From Scheffersomyces stipitis CBS 6054 (lineage: Eukaryota > Ascomycota > Pichiomycetes > Serinales > Debaryomycetaceae): DNA of 64,000 nt. A program made the position numbers and the translations under genes. This document shows, piece after piece, positions 7,868-19,017 of the stretch. The stretch covers positions 2,418,001 through 2,482,000 of the forward strand of contig NC_009068.1 in the NCBI RefSeq assembly GCF_000209165.1, written 5' to 3'. The notes under the pieces were generated by a model. It saw only the letters and a program-made list of their open reading frames with translations. It was not told the DNA's origin and made no database searches. How positions within the stretch are numbered: position 1 is the stretch's first letter; each line of letters begins with the position of its first letter.

Positions 7868-10550
7868 CTATCTTCTGACTTTCAAACTCTTTACTCTTCT
7901 GATTAATGAAGAAGTGCCTCCTCCCAAGCCTCCAGATCTGGACTCATCAGTTTCCAAGTTATTGAGAGAGCCTCTTCTTCCAGACTCATATGGCTCAACG
8001 GTATCTTGGGAGTTTCGGCGAGAGCTGTTTTCGCTATAACTGTTCTTACGTAATCTTTGCACCAATGACTTCTTTCTACTCAAGCCTCCATTGGAAGTGC
8101 TTAAATATTCATTCATTTCTGCAGCCTTTGGAGCTGGAGCACCGTCTACAAACGTCGTAGAACCCAACCCAGCAGTGGTGGAGCCGTGAATTGGCTCAGC
8201 CTTGAGGTTGGCATCAAAGTTGATCACACTAGGGTTATGTTTAGGCGTGAACAACGTCGATTGTTGGTCGTGTGTGCTACGGTTGGTCTTTAAAACTACC
8301 GGAGCGTCATCTTTGGCTGTCGCTCTGGCACGTCTAATAGACCCTTTGCGACCGATAATCTCGTTCTGGTCGTCATCGGTATATGTTCCAAATGCTAAGT
8401 TCATCTGTTCATTCTTGTCGGTCTTGGCCAACCCAGCAATGGAGTTATTGGGTCCATCTACGGGGAACGCTGCTACTGGTGCCGATTTTGTGTTCTTGTT
8501 TCGGTGTGGAGTACAGGCATCGAAGGGACCGTCGTGATGGAAGCCTCCGCCAAAGAAGGCCGTCACGTCCAACTTATCGATAGTGTCCAAGTTCTTTGCC
8601 TTAACAGGTTCTGGTTTCTTTTTGGAAGGTGACTTAGCGCGTGTGGATGATGATTTGTGGTGTGACAGTGAATGGTGGGACGACGACTTGTGGTTAGATG
8701 AGTGGTGCCTGGTTTCGCTGGTTCCAGAGGACTTGTCCCTGGAGCTACGTGGAGGCCTGCCGGAGTCTGAATGTGATCTGTGGGGACGGTTCGAAGTTGA
8801 GTGATGCTGTCTCGACGAAGACGAGGTCAGTTTTTCGCGGGGGTATTCTCTTCTGGCCGTGTCAGGGCCTGCGGCTTCTTCGTACGAGGGAAGAGCCTCT
8901 GGCTTAGGGGGGCGCACTGGTGGGGTTCTGTTGGTATTGCTGCCATTGTTGCTGACATTGTTGTTGAAGCTAGCTGTATTGCCGCCATTTTTAATACTCC
9001 CAGTGTTGATAAGTTGGATAGTGTTTGTGTTCGAGTTTGTGTCCACTTTGTAGGGCTCGTTCAAGTGTTGGAGTTCGGGCGAGACGTTGAAGTACGTCTG
9101 TCTGGGAACGGGAGGTGGCTCACGGCGTTGGGCGTAGGGGTCGGGCTCGCTGAGAGCAGCCGCGAACGGGTTGTTGGAGGCCATTTTCCTGCGATCGTTA
9201 GTATTGGAATGAATAAGCAGAGAAGATAAGTGAAACTAGCAGTTTATTTATTCGAGCACAGGGCGGTGCGGCGTAGGCTGAGCGCGCGAATAGTGGGATG
9301 GAAATGTGACAGAATAGGAGTAGGGGAATGAGAATAGCGAGAGCTGGGGTGAGTCAGCGAGAACTAGCGGTGGATGCGGTAGTGGGGATACCGACTAAAC
9401 TTAATGGGCGTAGTGAGGATATTGATGACAATTATAGTAAAGAAGAAGAGTTGGTAAAGAAGAAATAAACATGGTTCACATTGCGCTTATCTCACTCTGA
9501 AACAGAATTAGTGCGAATGGCTGACTTGTCCTTGCACAATTGTTTTCCTTCTCTAACTGGCACACGTCGTGTGGCGGGCAAATCCGTCTGGTAGCAAGAC
9601 TCTTGGACTCCTGGTTTGGGGAGGAACCGCGTCTCTGTGCAGTCATGAAACCGAGCCAGCCAGACCCTGAAGCAAGACAGCACTGCTAGGTGAAGTAGAT
9701 CGTAACATAATTGTATGATGTTGTGGTATCGTTACATTCATGAGACATAGCTCTACCACAGAGGGACTACAGCAGTATCATGTTAGCGTAGGTTGGTCTC
9801 AAAAGGTTACCTTATGGCCATACTCTCACGGCATGTGGAAATTTGGTTCCAGATCCACACTTGCAAAATGCCCACAATCGCTATTGACACAGACCGTAGA
9901 ACCGCCGTCTGGAAGAGATGTACTTCTAGAAAGCTGTCTCCTTCTCGTCAATGCCATCCTTAAGCCCCTAATCTCACCCCTGCTATATTATCGCAGTTCG
10001 CTGTCTGTAGTATACAGCTGTTCTAACAGTAGACTCCGATATACCCTCTGGTTTCACCTTTAGCTTTCGTGTCCTCTGGTCCTAACATCAAGATTCTACG
10101 TCATCTTATCCTATCATGTGTGTTCAGACTTCATCCCCTTTTTCTCTGCTTTCTCTCATCTCGATATTTCAAATGCTGTTTCTCTTATCGTTAGTATTAT
10201 ACGTACTTTGATCCGTAGTTGACACTACTGTCGCTGCCAGCTCTCACAGGTCTAGCAGGAAAAGCTGGCCTGGCAAAATCAGTGCTGCTATTATTGTTTG
10301 CGGATCCGTTGCTGGACTCCGTGGCCTCGTAGAAATCTTCGTCGTCCGACATATCCACAAGACTCTTGTTTTTCTGAACCCAGTCCTCAAAGTTCTGTGG
10401 AGGAGTGGAGACTCGGTTCTCTGAGCCTGCTGAGAGACTGGATCTGCTGATTGCTGGCTCGATCTGGACGGACGTCCTGAACGGATTGTTGGACGAAAGT
10501 CTTCTCGACGAATCCGTGGAAGCGTACGAGTGGTTAGACTGTCTGTACAT
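7868..10550 (-). CDS. PAL1: Pal1-family endocytic coat protein, two exons
   Basis: Pal1 is an early endocytic coat protein that binds EH-domain proteins such as Ede1 through NPF motifs. I join exon 1 (10207-10550) and exon 2 (7868-9188) across a 1,018-nt intron, giving 554 residues. The 5' site GTACGT begins at 10206; near the 3' end are TACTAAC and, 8 nt later, the end of CAG at 9189. Joining AA|G keeps the frame (GSK|KMASNNPF), and the downstream ORF alone would start inside this segment. NPF motifs occur at residues 22-24 and 121-123, and exon 1 also has FEDWVQKNKSL and an acidic SDDED stretch. The Pal1 domain signature (LDTIDKLDVTAFFGGGFHHDGPFDACTPHRN) lies near residues 310-345, preceded by a His/Ser-rich tract and followed by a basic Ser-rich tail. 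If unspliced, exon 1 would encode a 117-residue stub and exon 2 a 438-residue protein. Confidence 0.88.
9189..10206 (-). other. PAL1 intron, 1,018 nt
   Basis: The donor GTACGT is at 10206-10201 (minus strand), the branch point TACTAAC ends 8 nt before the acceptor CAG, and the last intron base is 9189. A second TACTAAC lies only 10 nt after the donor (10196-10190), too close to serve as branch point. Both copies lie in the 12-mer AATACTAACGAT. The interior has short ORFs on both strands with no recognisable product, and I found no box C/D snoRNA signature by eye. Confidence 0.85.
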
Positions 10551-11303
10551 TGAACTATAAGGTTGTGGTTGGGGAATAATTGATATTGCAGTTGGCTGTC
10601 TTGATCGAAGTGGGCTGTAAGAAACGGATAAATTGTCTACGACACTATCAATTTTGGTGTACTATAAGCGGAAGATTCTGGATTGAAGTGCAACTGCCGA
10701 TAAAAAACCGAAAAGAAGAAACGGTGGAAGCCAGACCTATTATGGACGTTCTGGCTCGTACGGAAATTGGTGGTATAGCCCAGTTGCGTTTGTCGAGGTG
10801 AAAAAAAGAACGACAAATGTATGGATCAAAGTTGAAATTTTTTTTGAAGGAAAAATGTCAATAGTCGTGAGAAGCGTGGTGACACGTCGGGTCTGTATGG
10901 CACCGAGCGAGTCGAGCAAGAGTATAGAGAAGAGAACAAAAGCTCAAGAGGATTAACAATAGTGGATCGCTATGTCGAGAATATCCTTAACGACAGAACA
11001 GCACTCCAACAATAGTGCAATAAAATTAGTTATTAAATTAAATATTTAATAGGCTGTACAGACTCCAAAAGTATAAATATTTATAACCACAACCCAATTC
11101 CGAAAAAAAATACCATCTCGATTTGCCCGTCCTCTACAAGACGATCGATAGTGGCTGTTTTGGGCAATCTAGCACCACAAAATGGTCACATCTAGCAGAG
11201 GCAGTGGGTTCATGCACAGAGAACTGAGGCGATCGCCTGAAACGCTACATGTGAAGGTTTCTTGACAAGAGCTAGTTGGCCAGAGACGAGCTGGAGAAAG
11301 TAA

Positions 11304-11330
11304 GCAGAAGTAGCAGAAGTAGCAGAAGTA
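11304..11330. repeat. 3 x 9-bp tandem repeat
   Basis: Three exact consecutive copies of GCAGAAGTA. Confidence 0.95.
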
Positions 11331-11527
11331 GTGAAATCGTGTAAAAAGAGCCAAATGTCGGTTAAACTGTGGAAGCTGATGGCTACAATTCACATGAGAG
11401 GGACAAGAATTGCACATATGTGTGTCGAAGCTAAATAGGTAGATCTCTAATAGGTTTAGGTTTAAGTTTAGCTGAGCCATAAGGCTTGAGATGGTAGCAT
11501 AAAACAAGGGAGAACTAGACCTACTTC

Positions 11528-11566
11528 AACTACAATAACTACAATTAACTACAATTAACTACATTT
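11528..11566. repeat. About 3.5 x 10-bp tandem repeat
   Basis: Consecutive near-exact copies of AACTACAATT; the first unit is one base shorter and the last one is diverged. Confidence 0.9.
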
Positions 11567-12637
11567 GGAAATGTGGTAAGAATTAGCGGAAGAATCCGTA
11601 GATCTACAAGTGCAATTTTGCTTCATTGAGCCTGAAAGAACCACCAACTCTTCAGCCATTTTGTCGTACAAAGTGGAACTTCCACTGGATCCCAACCTTA
11701 AACGTCCTTTGATCTTTGCTATCCATACTATCTCGACATGGATGGAGACCGCCTCCTTTCAAGGCTTGAAGCTACCAACGCAGATCCTGATGAACTCACA
11801 AAAACGCTCGTCTATGCATTCTGATTCAACTTCCTGCTACACAATTGCAAAAATAAAACAAAAAACTCAGAAGCCGTTCACCAGCGATCTACCAGCAAGT
11901 GCACGTATTTGCGTCACCAGCCCCTTATTCACACGGTCATTGTCTTCCATCTCCTTCCTAATCTTTTTAAGTTGTAGAGTATGTAGCTTCCATTATTCAG
12001 AATCACGAAAGCGACCTGCAGAGAATCTTGGAAAATCAACGCGTCTGTTGCCAATTTTTCCTATTTGAGCGATCATGCCAAATTCCATTCTACTGTACTT
12101 CTTTGAATAGGTGCCAAGGTGACGGTTTGCAACTCTATTGGCCCCACCAATCAGCTTCGCAACCAGTGCAATATACAAGCGGCCAAGTGAACGACGCTGC
12201 CACCATTTTAACGCACAGCTTATCTGACGCACCTTGGCGTCTAGCAGAAATGGTAGCTTCTTGCATCTGTAATATTTTTTAATAGACACATTTTTTGCGG
12301 CAATTGAACCCGAATTTATACGATTAATATAGCCGCCAGTTCTCTAAAAGTATATTTAGACAGTTGTGTTCCTGTCAATGATTCTCCAGAACTACTCTTG
12401 GCATCGTGCTGCCAATACTCACATCAATGTTATTTATTAACGTCTGTTGACGATGTTTCGAACTAAAGAAAACCTCACTAAAAATGAACTCACGAACTGA
12501 ACAAAATAAAACAAATATATAGCCCCTACAATGGGACAATGCATCACTAAAGCTTAAAAAAACTGTTGCAAAAAAATTGTTGCAAACAGCGGTGAAAGGA
12601 AATAAATTATGAATAATGGCAACGTAAAGGTTATTGT

Positions 12638-15022
12638 CTAGAAGGAACTCCATGTCCAGTCAGAGGGCACTTCATTGACAGAATTATTTCTTCCATTGGT
12701 GCCAAAGCTGTCGTTTAATGTTGGCTTGGTAGCAGCAAAATGTTTGTAGACCACAACTGATTTTTTCTGCGTCTGCTCCATTCGAGCCATCTCTTCTTTC
12801 ACTCGAGCCACATATGGGTTTTCGACGTAGATGAACGGAAACTTCTGTAGCACTTCTAGCTCGCAGTTGTAGCGTGAAGAAACAGGAGCACTGCTATTTT
12901 TAGCGGCTGCATCAGCTGTGCGGTTGATATCAACAACCAAACTCTTGTAAGTCTCACCACACTTCTTGCAAATCTTGAACAACTTGTAGTTTTCAGGATT
13001 CGTTATAAATGAAACCTGAGAAGACGCACTAGCAGCACTATCCATCGAAACGTTCGAGATAGTCGAAGATGAAGATGAGTTCGTTGTACTCAAGTTGCGG
13101 TAGATAGGCACCACAAACCGGGCCCCTTTGTCAACTATTATACCGTTTCCACCATCCCGGGTGATCAAGCCAAAACGGGAAGTGCTATACTTGTTCGCTT
13201 CATCTGCATCGTTCTGCATCAAGCAGTCATCACAATAGATAAGGCCACAAAATCTGCAATGGTGTCTACGTCTGCTGTGGTTCTTAATGTCCAAGCCGTC
13301 TTTACCAATCTTTTCGTCTAAGTAAAGCAATACCAACGAAAAGATGGAATTACTGAATGACTTGAAACACTGCATGCAATGGTTGGAGAAGCTGTTGATC
13401 TTCCAGTGAATTCTTGTGGGCTCATAGCAGAACAACTTCTTGTCGTTGCTGGTTTGCTTGACAGAATCTACAGACATGTTGTCTGGGTCCAAACTACTCA
13501 AATTCTGCATGGTTTCTTCTTGCACCACTGTGGGTGAAGAAATGGTGTATGTGGAATTTGTAGTAGGCAAGGATGTTTCAACAACAATGTCAGTGTTCAA
13601 GCCATTGTTGGATTGCATGGGCCGCAATACAGCAGGAGTGATCAATGGCTTTTTCCACTGATAGACCTGGTTCAAACCAGACGCAGCAGAATTGGTGGAT
13701 GGCAAAGGACCAACAGAAGAGTTTGGATCTGTGGACGTAGGTGAGGTATTGCCAGAGGAAGAAGCAGATTGGTCAGCTTTGCTCTTGCTTCGGTTGATTG
13801 AAGGAAATGACGTCTGATTCTTAATGCGAGTCCCAGACTTGGGGTAGTAGTACGGATGCTGCTTCGTAGTAGGATCTTCTGGACAGGTTTGTTCCTCAGG
13901 GTTAATGAAGTTGCTGATGGTATTCTTCAATTTCTGCTGCTCCCAGTCACGTTGGTATATGTAGTTGTTGGATGTGTATTCTTTGAGCAACTGGACGTTC
14001 TCGTCTTCAGGCTCAGTGTCATGAATTACGTTCTCCAGGAATGGAGCAGCATGCATCAGTTGTAAGCTGTCACGAGTGTTGGAGCTGTCGTTCTTGCTCA
14101 TTGGCAATGAGAAGCGACGCAAAGGCTGCGAAAGATCAAAAGTCGCAGGCATGTAGTTGTTGGAACTCGAGTCATTGACCTCTTTGTTATTGTTGCTATT
14201 ACTATTTCTGTCATTGTTACTGCTAGCAGTATTCGAGCGGTCTGACTCTGTCAGAATCACATCATTTGAACTGGTAATTTCGGTTATAGTGCCATCCCTT
14301 ACCTCGGAATCTTTGACATTGTCGATCTCAGTCTTGTCCTTATCTGACTCCTGCGAACTCGTGCTGTCTCCTGTTCCATCACTGAATGAGGTGTTGTTGC
14401 GCGCACTGATAGTGGCCGTGCCCTTTTTGGTATATGTGTAGTAGTTCATGTTGTTCATGCGTGGAAACCTGATTTGTTCGTCGTAGTCAATATCCTTGTA
14501 AAGGGGACCACGAACTTTGGCATTGTCATTTTCTATAGATGCAGCGCTGTCTTTCTTACGAACTAATGCTGGCAATATGGAAGAGATATTGGAGTGGAAG
14601 ATGGTTTCCATCAGCTGACTGGTGGAGTTGCTGGAGTTGCTGTTGTTGCTGTCGACACTACATCTATTTTTGAGTAGACTGTACTGATCTATGGGCTTCT
14701 TCTTGAACGAAAAAGGAGGTAGTTCTGCGGGTTCCGCTCCAGCATCGGCTTCTGCAGTTTTGTTCCTTACGGTATTCACAGCTACGGTCTGAGCATGATG
14801 TGTAGTGGAGGGGCTGGTGGCTGTGGATGTAGTTGAGGTATTTGTCGTGGTGATGGCGCTGCTGGAATTGGTAGTATTGGTGGTTGTAGTTGTAGAAATA
14901 GTAGTGGGATTCGTATGGTTGTTGTGGCTACTATTGCTAGTTATGTTCGCATTGGTGTTGGACATATCCAAGTGGCAGGGGGGTAGGACTAGGGCATCGG
15001 CGGCCGTGGTGGTTTCAGCCAT
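12638..15022 (-). CDS. PIB2: FYVE-domain TORC1 regulator, Pib2-like
   Basis: A 794-residue protein. Pib2 sits on the vacuole and endosomes through PI3P and signals glutamine to TORC1. The FYVE core is visible at about residues 580-690: SRRRHHCRFCGLIYCDDC (the R+HHCR basic patch plus zinc ligands) and, after a long insertion, FKICKKCGETY, which supplies the last CxxC pair. The segment before it (WKINSFSNHCMQCFKSF) supplies the first. The extreme C-terminus, SDWTWSSF, matches the short conserved tail that Pib2 proteins need for TORC1 activation, which is the main reason for choosing Pib2 over Pib1 or Vps27. The N-terminal 120 residues are Asn/Thr/Ser-rich low complexity, and further Asn/Ser runs follow. 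The start is the first ATG. Confidence 0.85.
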   Translation of the reverse strand: MAETTTAADALVLPPCHLDMSNTNANITSNSSHNNHTNPTTISTTTTTNTTNSSSAITTTNTSTTSTATSPSTTHHAQTVAVNTVRNKTAEADAGAEPAELPPFSFKKKPIDQYSLLKNRCSVDSNNSNSSNSTSQLMETIFHSNISSILPALVRKKDSAASIENDNAKVRGPLYKDIDYDEQIRFPRMNNMNYYTYTKKGTATISARNNTSFSDGTGDSTSSQESDKDKTEIDNVKDSEVRDGTITEITSSNDVILTESDRSNTASSNNDRNSNSNNNKEVNDSSSNNYMPATFDLSQPLRRFSLPMSKNDSSNTRDSLQLMHAAPFLENVIHDTEPEDENVQLLKEYTSNNYIYQRDWEQQKLKNTISNFINPEEQTCPEDPTTKQHPYYYPKSGTRIKNQTSFPSINRSKSKADQSASSSGNTSPTSTDPNSSVGPLPSTNSAASGLNQVYQWKKPLITPAVLRPMQSNNGLNTDIVVETSLPTTNSTYTISSPTVVQEETMQNLSSLDPDNMSVDSVKQTSNDKKLFCYEPTRIHWKINSFSNHCMQCFKSFSNSIFSLVLLYLDEKIGKDGLDIKNHSRRRHHCRFCGLIYCDDCLMQNDADEANKYSTSRFGLITRDGGNGIIVDKGARFVVPIYRNLSTTNSSSSSTISNVSMDSAASASSQVSFITNPENYKLFKICKKCGETYKSLVVDINRTADAAAKNSSAPVSSRYNCELEVLQKFPFIYVENPYVARVKEEMARMEQTQKKSVVVYKHFAATKPTLNDSFGTNGRNNSVNEVPSDWTWSSF

Positions 15023-16483
15023 TATGGATATCGTGAATTAGGGATGAAATGCACTAAAGATACAGAACTGGCCAGCCAGGAAGAGAAACACCAAAAATGA
15101 CAAATGAAACACGAAAGCTGAATACTAACAGCCAAATATGAAAAGTTGGAATATGAAAGAACAAACAGGATATGAAGAAAAAGAAAGTATAAACCAAACA
15201 AAGAGGTTTCACCGAGATCAAGCAGTTGGCAAAAACGAAGTATTAGAGATTAGCTCAGTAGACTTTAGGCTAGAAAATAACCTCAGCAAAATTTTAGTGG
15301 CCCAGTGCAGAATGGAACGGGCAGGAGTCAGCGATAAGAGTTGGGCCGGAACCAGATGCCAGCAAATACGAAGCACGCCATGAGACTTTCACCACGGAGC
15401 TTCGGAGCTTTGGAGAACAAATGAATAAAATATTGGTGCTGCTAAGGGGGAATGTAGGCTTGTTCCTGGTAGAGGAGTTGGCTTAGGTTTGTTCAGAGGT
15501 TACTGTGATCTTCCACTTTCCATGATATCGTGGTACGAGAAGTGGGTGCAATCGTAAATCTAGAGATTATGTCATACTACAGTGAGAGCTTTTGAGTGTC
15601 TGTAGCTCCCTACAATTTCCTACCAGAGGTTCTGACCTCAGCGACTCCTCTACTGGTACAAGACGTACAGCGTGAACATCTTCCTTGATTCTACGAATTC
15701 TCGTCTGCCCCTTCTGGTGTGGAAGCCATCGTCTCCTTATTATGGAGCTGCCCCTTATCTGACATGCTCACTAAAAAATTGCAATTCTTTTTGTCTTGTG
15801 AAGACTCCGCGATATCAGAAGTTCGCCCGAAACGGAAGCAGATTTCGGTGCCCACCCACCGTGATACAGACCTCAGCCTCCACACACTATTCTCACCTCT
15901 GCTCCTGCTACTGGACGCTTCTGTCCGCCTCTCACTAGCCATAAATTGCCTGGAAGGGCCGCCTCTCGTAGAAATCAGCTTTTATTAGGGCATATATTAG
16001 TTTGCGCTGTCTGCAGGTAATGCAGAATCCAATTGATAGAGATAACATTGTGATGCAAATACGGCATTCTCATTGGCTGACGCACCAGCAGCACGGTGCA
16101 GAATTGTCTAAAATGAATTAATATCTATGTGCAGTACAACAATGTCAAACATACGTATACAGCGGGGACTAACGGCCACCTGCCGGTTTAGGCAGTCTAC
16201 GTTTACGAAACTGGAGATTCCTATATAACCAGCCATTTCTTCCGTTCCGAAGAGGTGGAGACGACGGGGACACAGTGGTACGGAGGCAGCCAATGGCCAA
16301 ACGTAAAGCAAGACGTGTATTAGTATTAGTATAGAGGCCCAACAGTGCTGAGCCAGCCAGAAGATAAAGTAGTAATAACAGACGGAGACAGAGCTCCGTT
16401 TCCAACTAACAAGAATAACAAAACATAAACAATTAAGAATGGGCAAAACGAGGACGCTCCTCTTTTCTTCTTTTCTACCTCGT
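15023..16483. other. Intergenic, nothing recognised
   Basis: 1.46 kb between the PIB2 start and the PMP3 stop. Several short overlapping frames are open on both strands without family features. It presumably holds the PIB2 promoter and the PMP3 3' UTR. Confidence 0.5.
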
Positions 16484-16657
16484 CTAAGTCTGGTCGGTCA
16501 AGACGACCCACAAGGCATGCAAAATACCTGGGAACCAGATGAAGATACATAACACAATGTTAATCCACAACTGTTTGGTGGCACCGACCTTCATGAACAC
16601 AGCCAAAGGAGGCAACAAGAGGGCTATGATGACGGAGATGATTTTGTCAGCATCCAT
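16484..16657 (-). CDS. PMP3: Pmp3/RCI2-family small plasma-membrane proteolipid
   Basis: A 57-residue protein starting MDADKIISVIIALLLPPLAV and ending ...VVLTDQT. Two hydrophobic helices (about 5-22 and 32-53) are separated by a short polar loop (MKVGATKQLW). The family signatures LLPPLAVF and IFIWFPGILHALWVV are intact. Pmp3 proteins affect membrane potential and salt tolerance in yeast; plant homologues are cold- and salt-induced. S. cerevisiae Pmp3 has 55 residues with the same layout (MDSAKII...LPPVAVF...WFPGMLYALYIVL). The gene is easily overlooked because of its size. Its start is the only in-frame ATG before the first helix. Confidence 0.93.
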   Translation of the reverse strand: MDADKIISVIIALLLPPLAVFMKVGATKQLWINIVLCIFIWFPGILHALWVVLTDQT

Positions 16658-19017
16658 CTTGAATTATTGATAGTAATTTAGATAGTTGAGTTAATAATTG
16701 TAGATCCAATTGTAGATACTATTTGTAAGATACCAGTAATACTTTTGTATGCTACTAGTACGGAAAAGATTGAGGTTCGAGCAAGCGGTATCAATCTATC
16801 TTGATGCAATTATCTGCTATAAGACGGCACAAATAACAAACGACGGCAATGGCAAGGAATAAAAGTATTGAGAATGGTCTAGCAAAACTGACAAGAAAGA
16901 AATTCAAAAACCGGAGGTTGCGGTGTATTTATAATTCCTCGTTTTTCCCGTTTGTCTGGCGCTTTTTTTTGTATTAAGGGGTTTTCTCCGAAAAGTGATT
17001 CATTTCCGACCTCCGAGATTGCGAATAAATGATCGCTCGAGGGCAGAAAATGACTCGGCCGACGACAGCGGGCTACGATCAATGGGAAGCCGGCTATGTG
17101 CTCTCCATACCTGTCATGGCAGATGCGTCCCTCCCGACATGGTCAATTCTTCCATCCAGCCAAGCATAGCAGTCTCCCGTCAAATATCTGCGGTACACCC
17201 GGAGATCTCACCCCCGGTTCTCTGTTGCACATTCAACTGTGCGAGAAATCACGAACCCAGTAGCACCAATAGTGGACTGGTCGCTGCTCGCGGAATTCTC
17301 TCAGCTGCTGCTAGCCCTGTGTCCCTACAGAGTGGGCCAACATTCCGTCTGCGACTTCAATCTCTATTCCGTTGTCTCCCAGCCCACAATCTCCAGCTAC
17401 CCAATCCTCCGGAACTCGTGCTCACTTCTGGATTTTCCGGAACAGAGACGCTCTGCGTGATCAAATCCCATCACATACTCGAGCCAAGATCCAAGGAGGC
17501 ACTACTTTTATTGTTGCAATCCTGCGTAAACCCTTTGTCATACTCATATGGTAACATCTAGTGGCTGCAATTCTCGCTAGAAGCACAAGATCTCGCCAAC
17601 GGCTATCGTATTCTGTGGACCATGATCAGCTGAAGATGGGCCCTAAGAACTTGGACATATTCACGTGATACACCCGTAATTGCTCATCTCTGCCCATCCC
17701 CACCACTTCCGACCACTTCTGCGACTACAGGTGCTTCCACTGTATAGGAGAATTACCCCAAGTTTTGCTAAGGCTCCAAAGATATAGGAGTCCAATTTAC
17801 GCCAACAAATAGGAGTTGCTACACCGTGGTGATATGGACCTGGATATTAGCACAAAATTGGCCTGGTCCCAGAAATTGACCTTGACACAAATGTGGTGAT
17901 ACGGGCCTGAGCTATTTGCTGAGCCGTGAAAAATTCCACACTATTTCTAATTTCTGGGATTTTCGTCTAGCAGGAGGAGTCCAGCTTGCATTTTGAAGTA
18001 TTTTGATTTTTCGAGAAAGCCAGCAGCTACACAATGAACATTTCGAAAAACACGGGACACTCAAATACCACTAAGAACCCTATTCCAACATCTTTGCTAG
18101 GAACCACTTCGCTATCTTGCTTCCACCACCAAAATCGTGTTCCGACATGGTAGCGCCGCTCAATACATTCAAATAGATCTAGTAGTATAAGAACTAAACA
18201 TAGAACAAGTAGGAGTGGGTAGCACCGACAGATATACAAACTTCATTTATCTAGTGAGGTGTCGGCAAATTTTTCACCGATATATGTCTTTCGGAAATTC
18301 GCTAGTTGATTGAAAAATCACAGTGTGAATGTCCGAGTGGGTCCGAGTCAGGAAAACAAAACAGTGAAAAGTTTCAAATCGTCAGATTTTGACTATTTCC
18401 GATTTAGACACTGCCTTCGAGTACACCCTCAGTGACAGCTTGGAGATTGGGCGGAAGGATATAACGATTTGAAACCGGATATAGATGAAACAAATGGTGT
18501 GGAAATCTTAAATAGATGTCCAATTGAATCACTTTACCCCAGTTTTCAGTTGACCTAGATTACCGGTTGTAGCCAGATATTGGTTAAACACTTCTAAATC
18601 GTTCCACTGTCAAGTTTCCAACAAGATTGCAGCACCGGACATTTGCTCCAGACTAATGTCCTTCCATGGTTATTCAACTGGTATTCTCCACCATTTAGTT
18701 CCCGACCTGCATCCATCGGCACAAAACACCAGAAATCTTCCCTTCTACCCCACAATTCGCGGATGAACTGACAGGGCATGGACAACACAAGAGGAACTCT
18801 ATGTGCCCCACTTAAGTGTGTTTCTTAACTCTCCCTGACAGATAAGCGAGACCACATATATATAGCCAAGTTGTCCATTTTTGAAGACATCGCTATAGTC
18901 GAGTAATCAGTACTTGAAATCTTTCATAATTTTCAGATTTTCAGTCTCTGAAAAATTTCACAGTGGACTCTGAGTCTTGTCAATTAGCACAAACCACCCT
19001 TAAAATCCCCAGCAAAA
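16658..19017. other. Long upstream region of the first acyl-CoA oxidase gene
   Basis: 2.36 kb between the divergent PMP3 and POX genes. No gene is recognised. A 188-codon frame at 16995-17561 overlaps other open frames and has no family features. A TATATATA element is near 18853, and a short direct repeat GTCCGAGT occurs twice near 18331-18348. The length suggests a complex carbon-source-regulated promoter (inference). Confidence 0.5.

Larger units (their letters stand above)
10551..12637. other. Intergenic between PAL1 start and PIB2 3' end
   Basis: 2.1 kb without a recognised gene. It contains a 9-bp unit repeated three times (GCAGAAGTA, 11304-11330) and a 10-bp unit repeated about 3.5 times (AACTACAATT, 11528-11566), probably slippage tracts in the PAL1 upstream region. 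A 152-codon frame at 11610-12068 has no family features and is probably chance. Confidence 0.5.

Noticed and set aside
8202..9229. Several plus-strand frames overlapping PAL1 exon 2
   Set aside because: They are shadows of the GC-rich, low-complexity PAL1 coding sequence.
11610..12068. A 152-codon frame and an overlapping frame beginning MDGDRLLSRLEATNADP
   Set aside because: The second looks protein-like for about 28 residues but stops, and I found no splice site or family that extends it. Not supported as a gene.
12300..12325. B-box-like sequence on the minus strand (GGGTTCAATT)
   Set aside because: No matching T stem, acceptor or anticodon arm can be folded around it.
16995..17561. A 188-codon plus-strand frame in the POX upstream region
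   Set aside because: It overlaps other open frames, has no recognisable domain and looks like unselected sequence.
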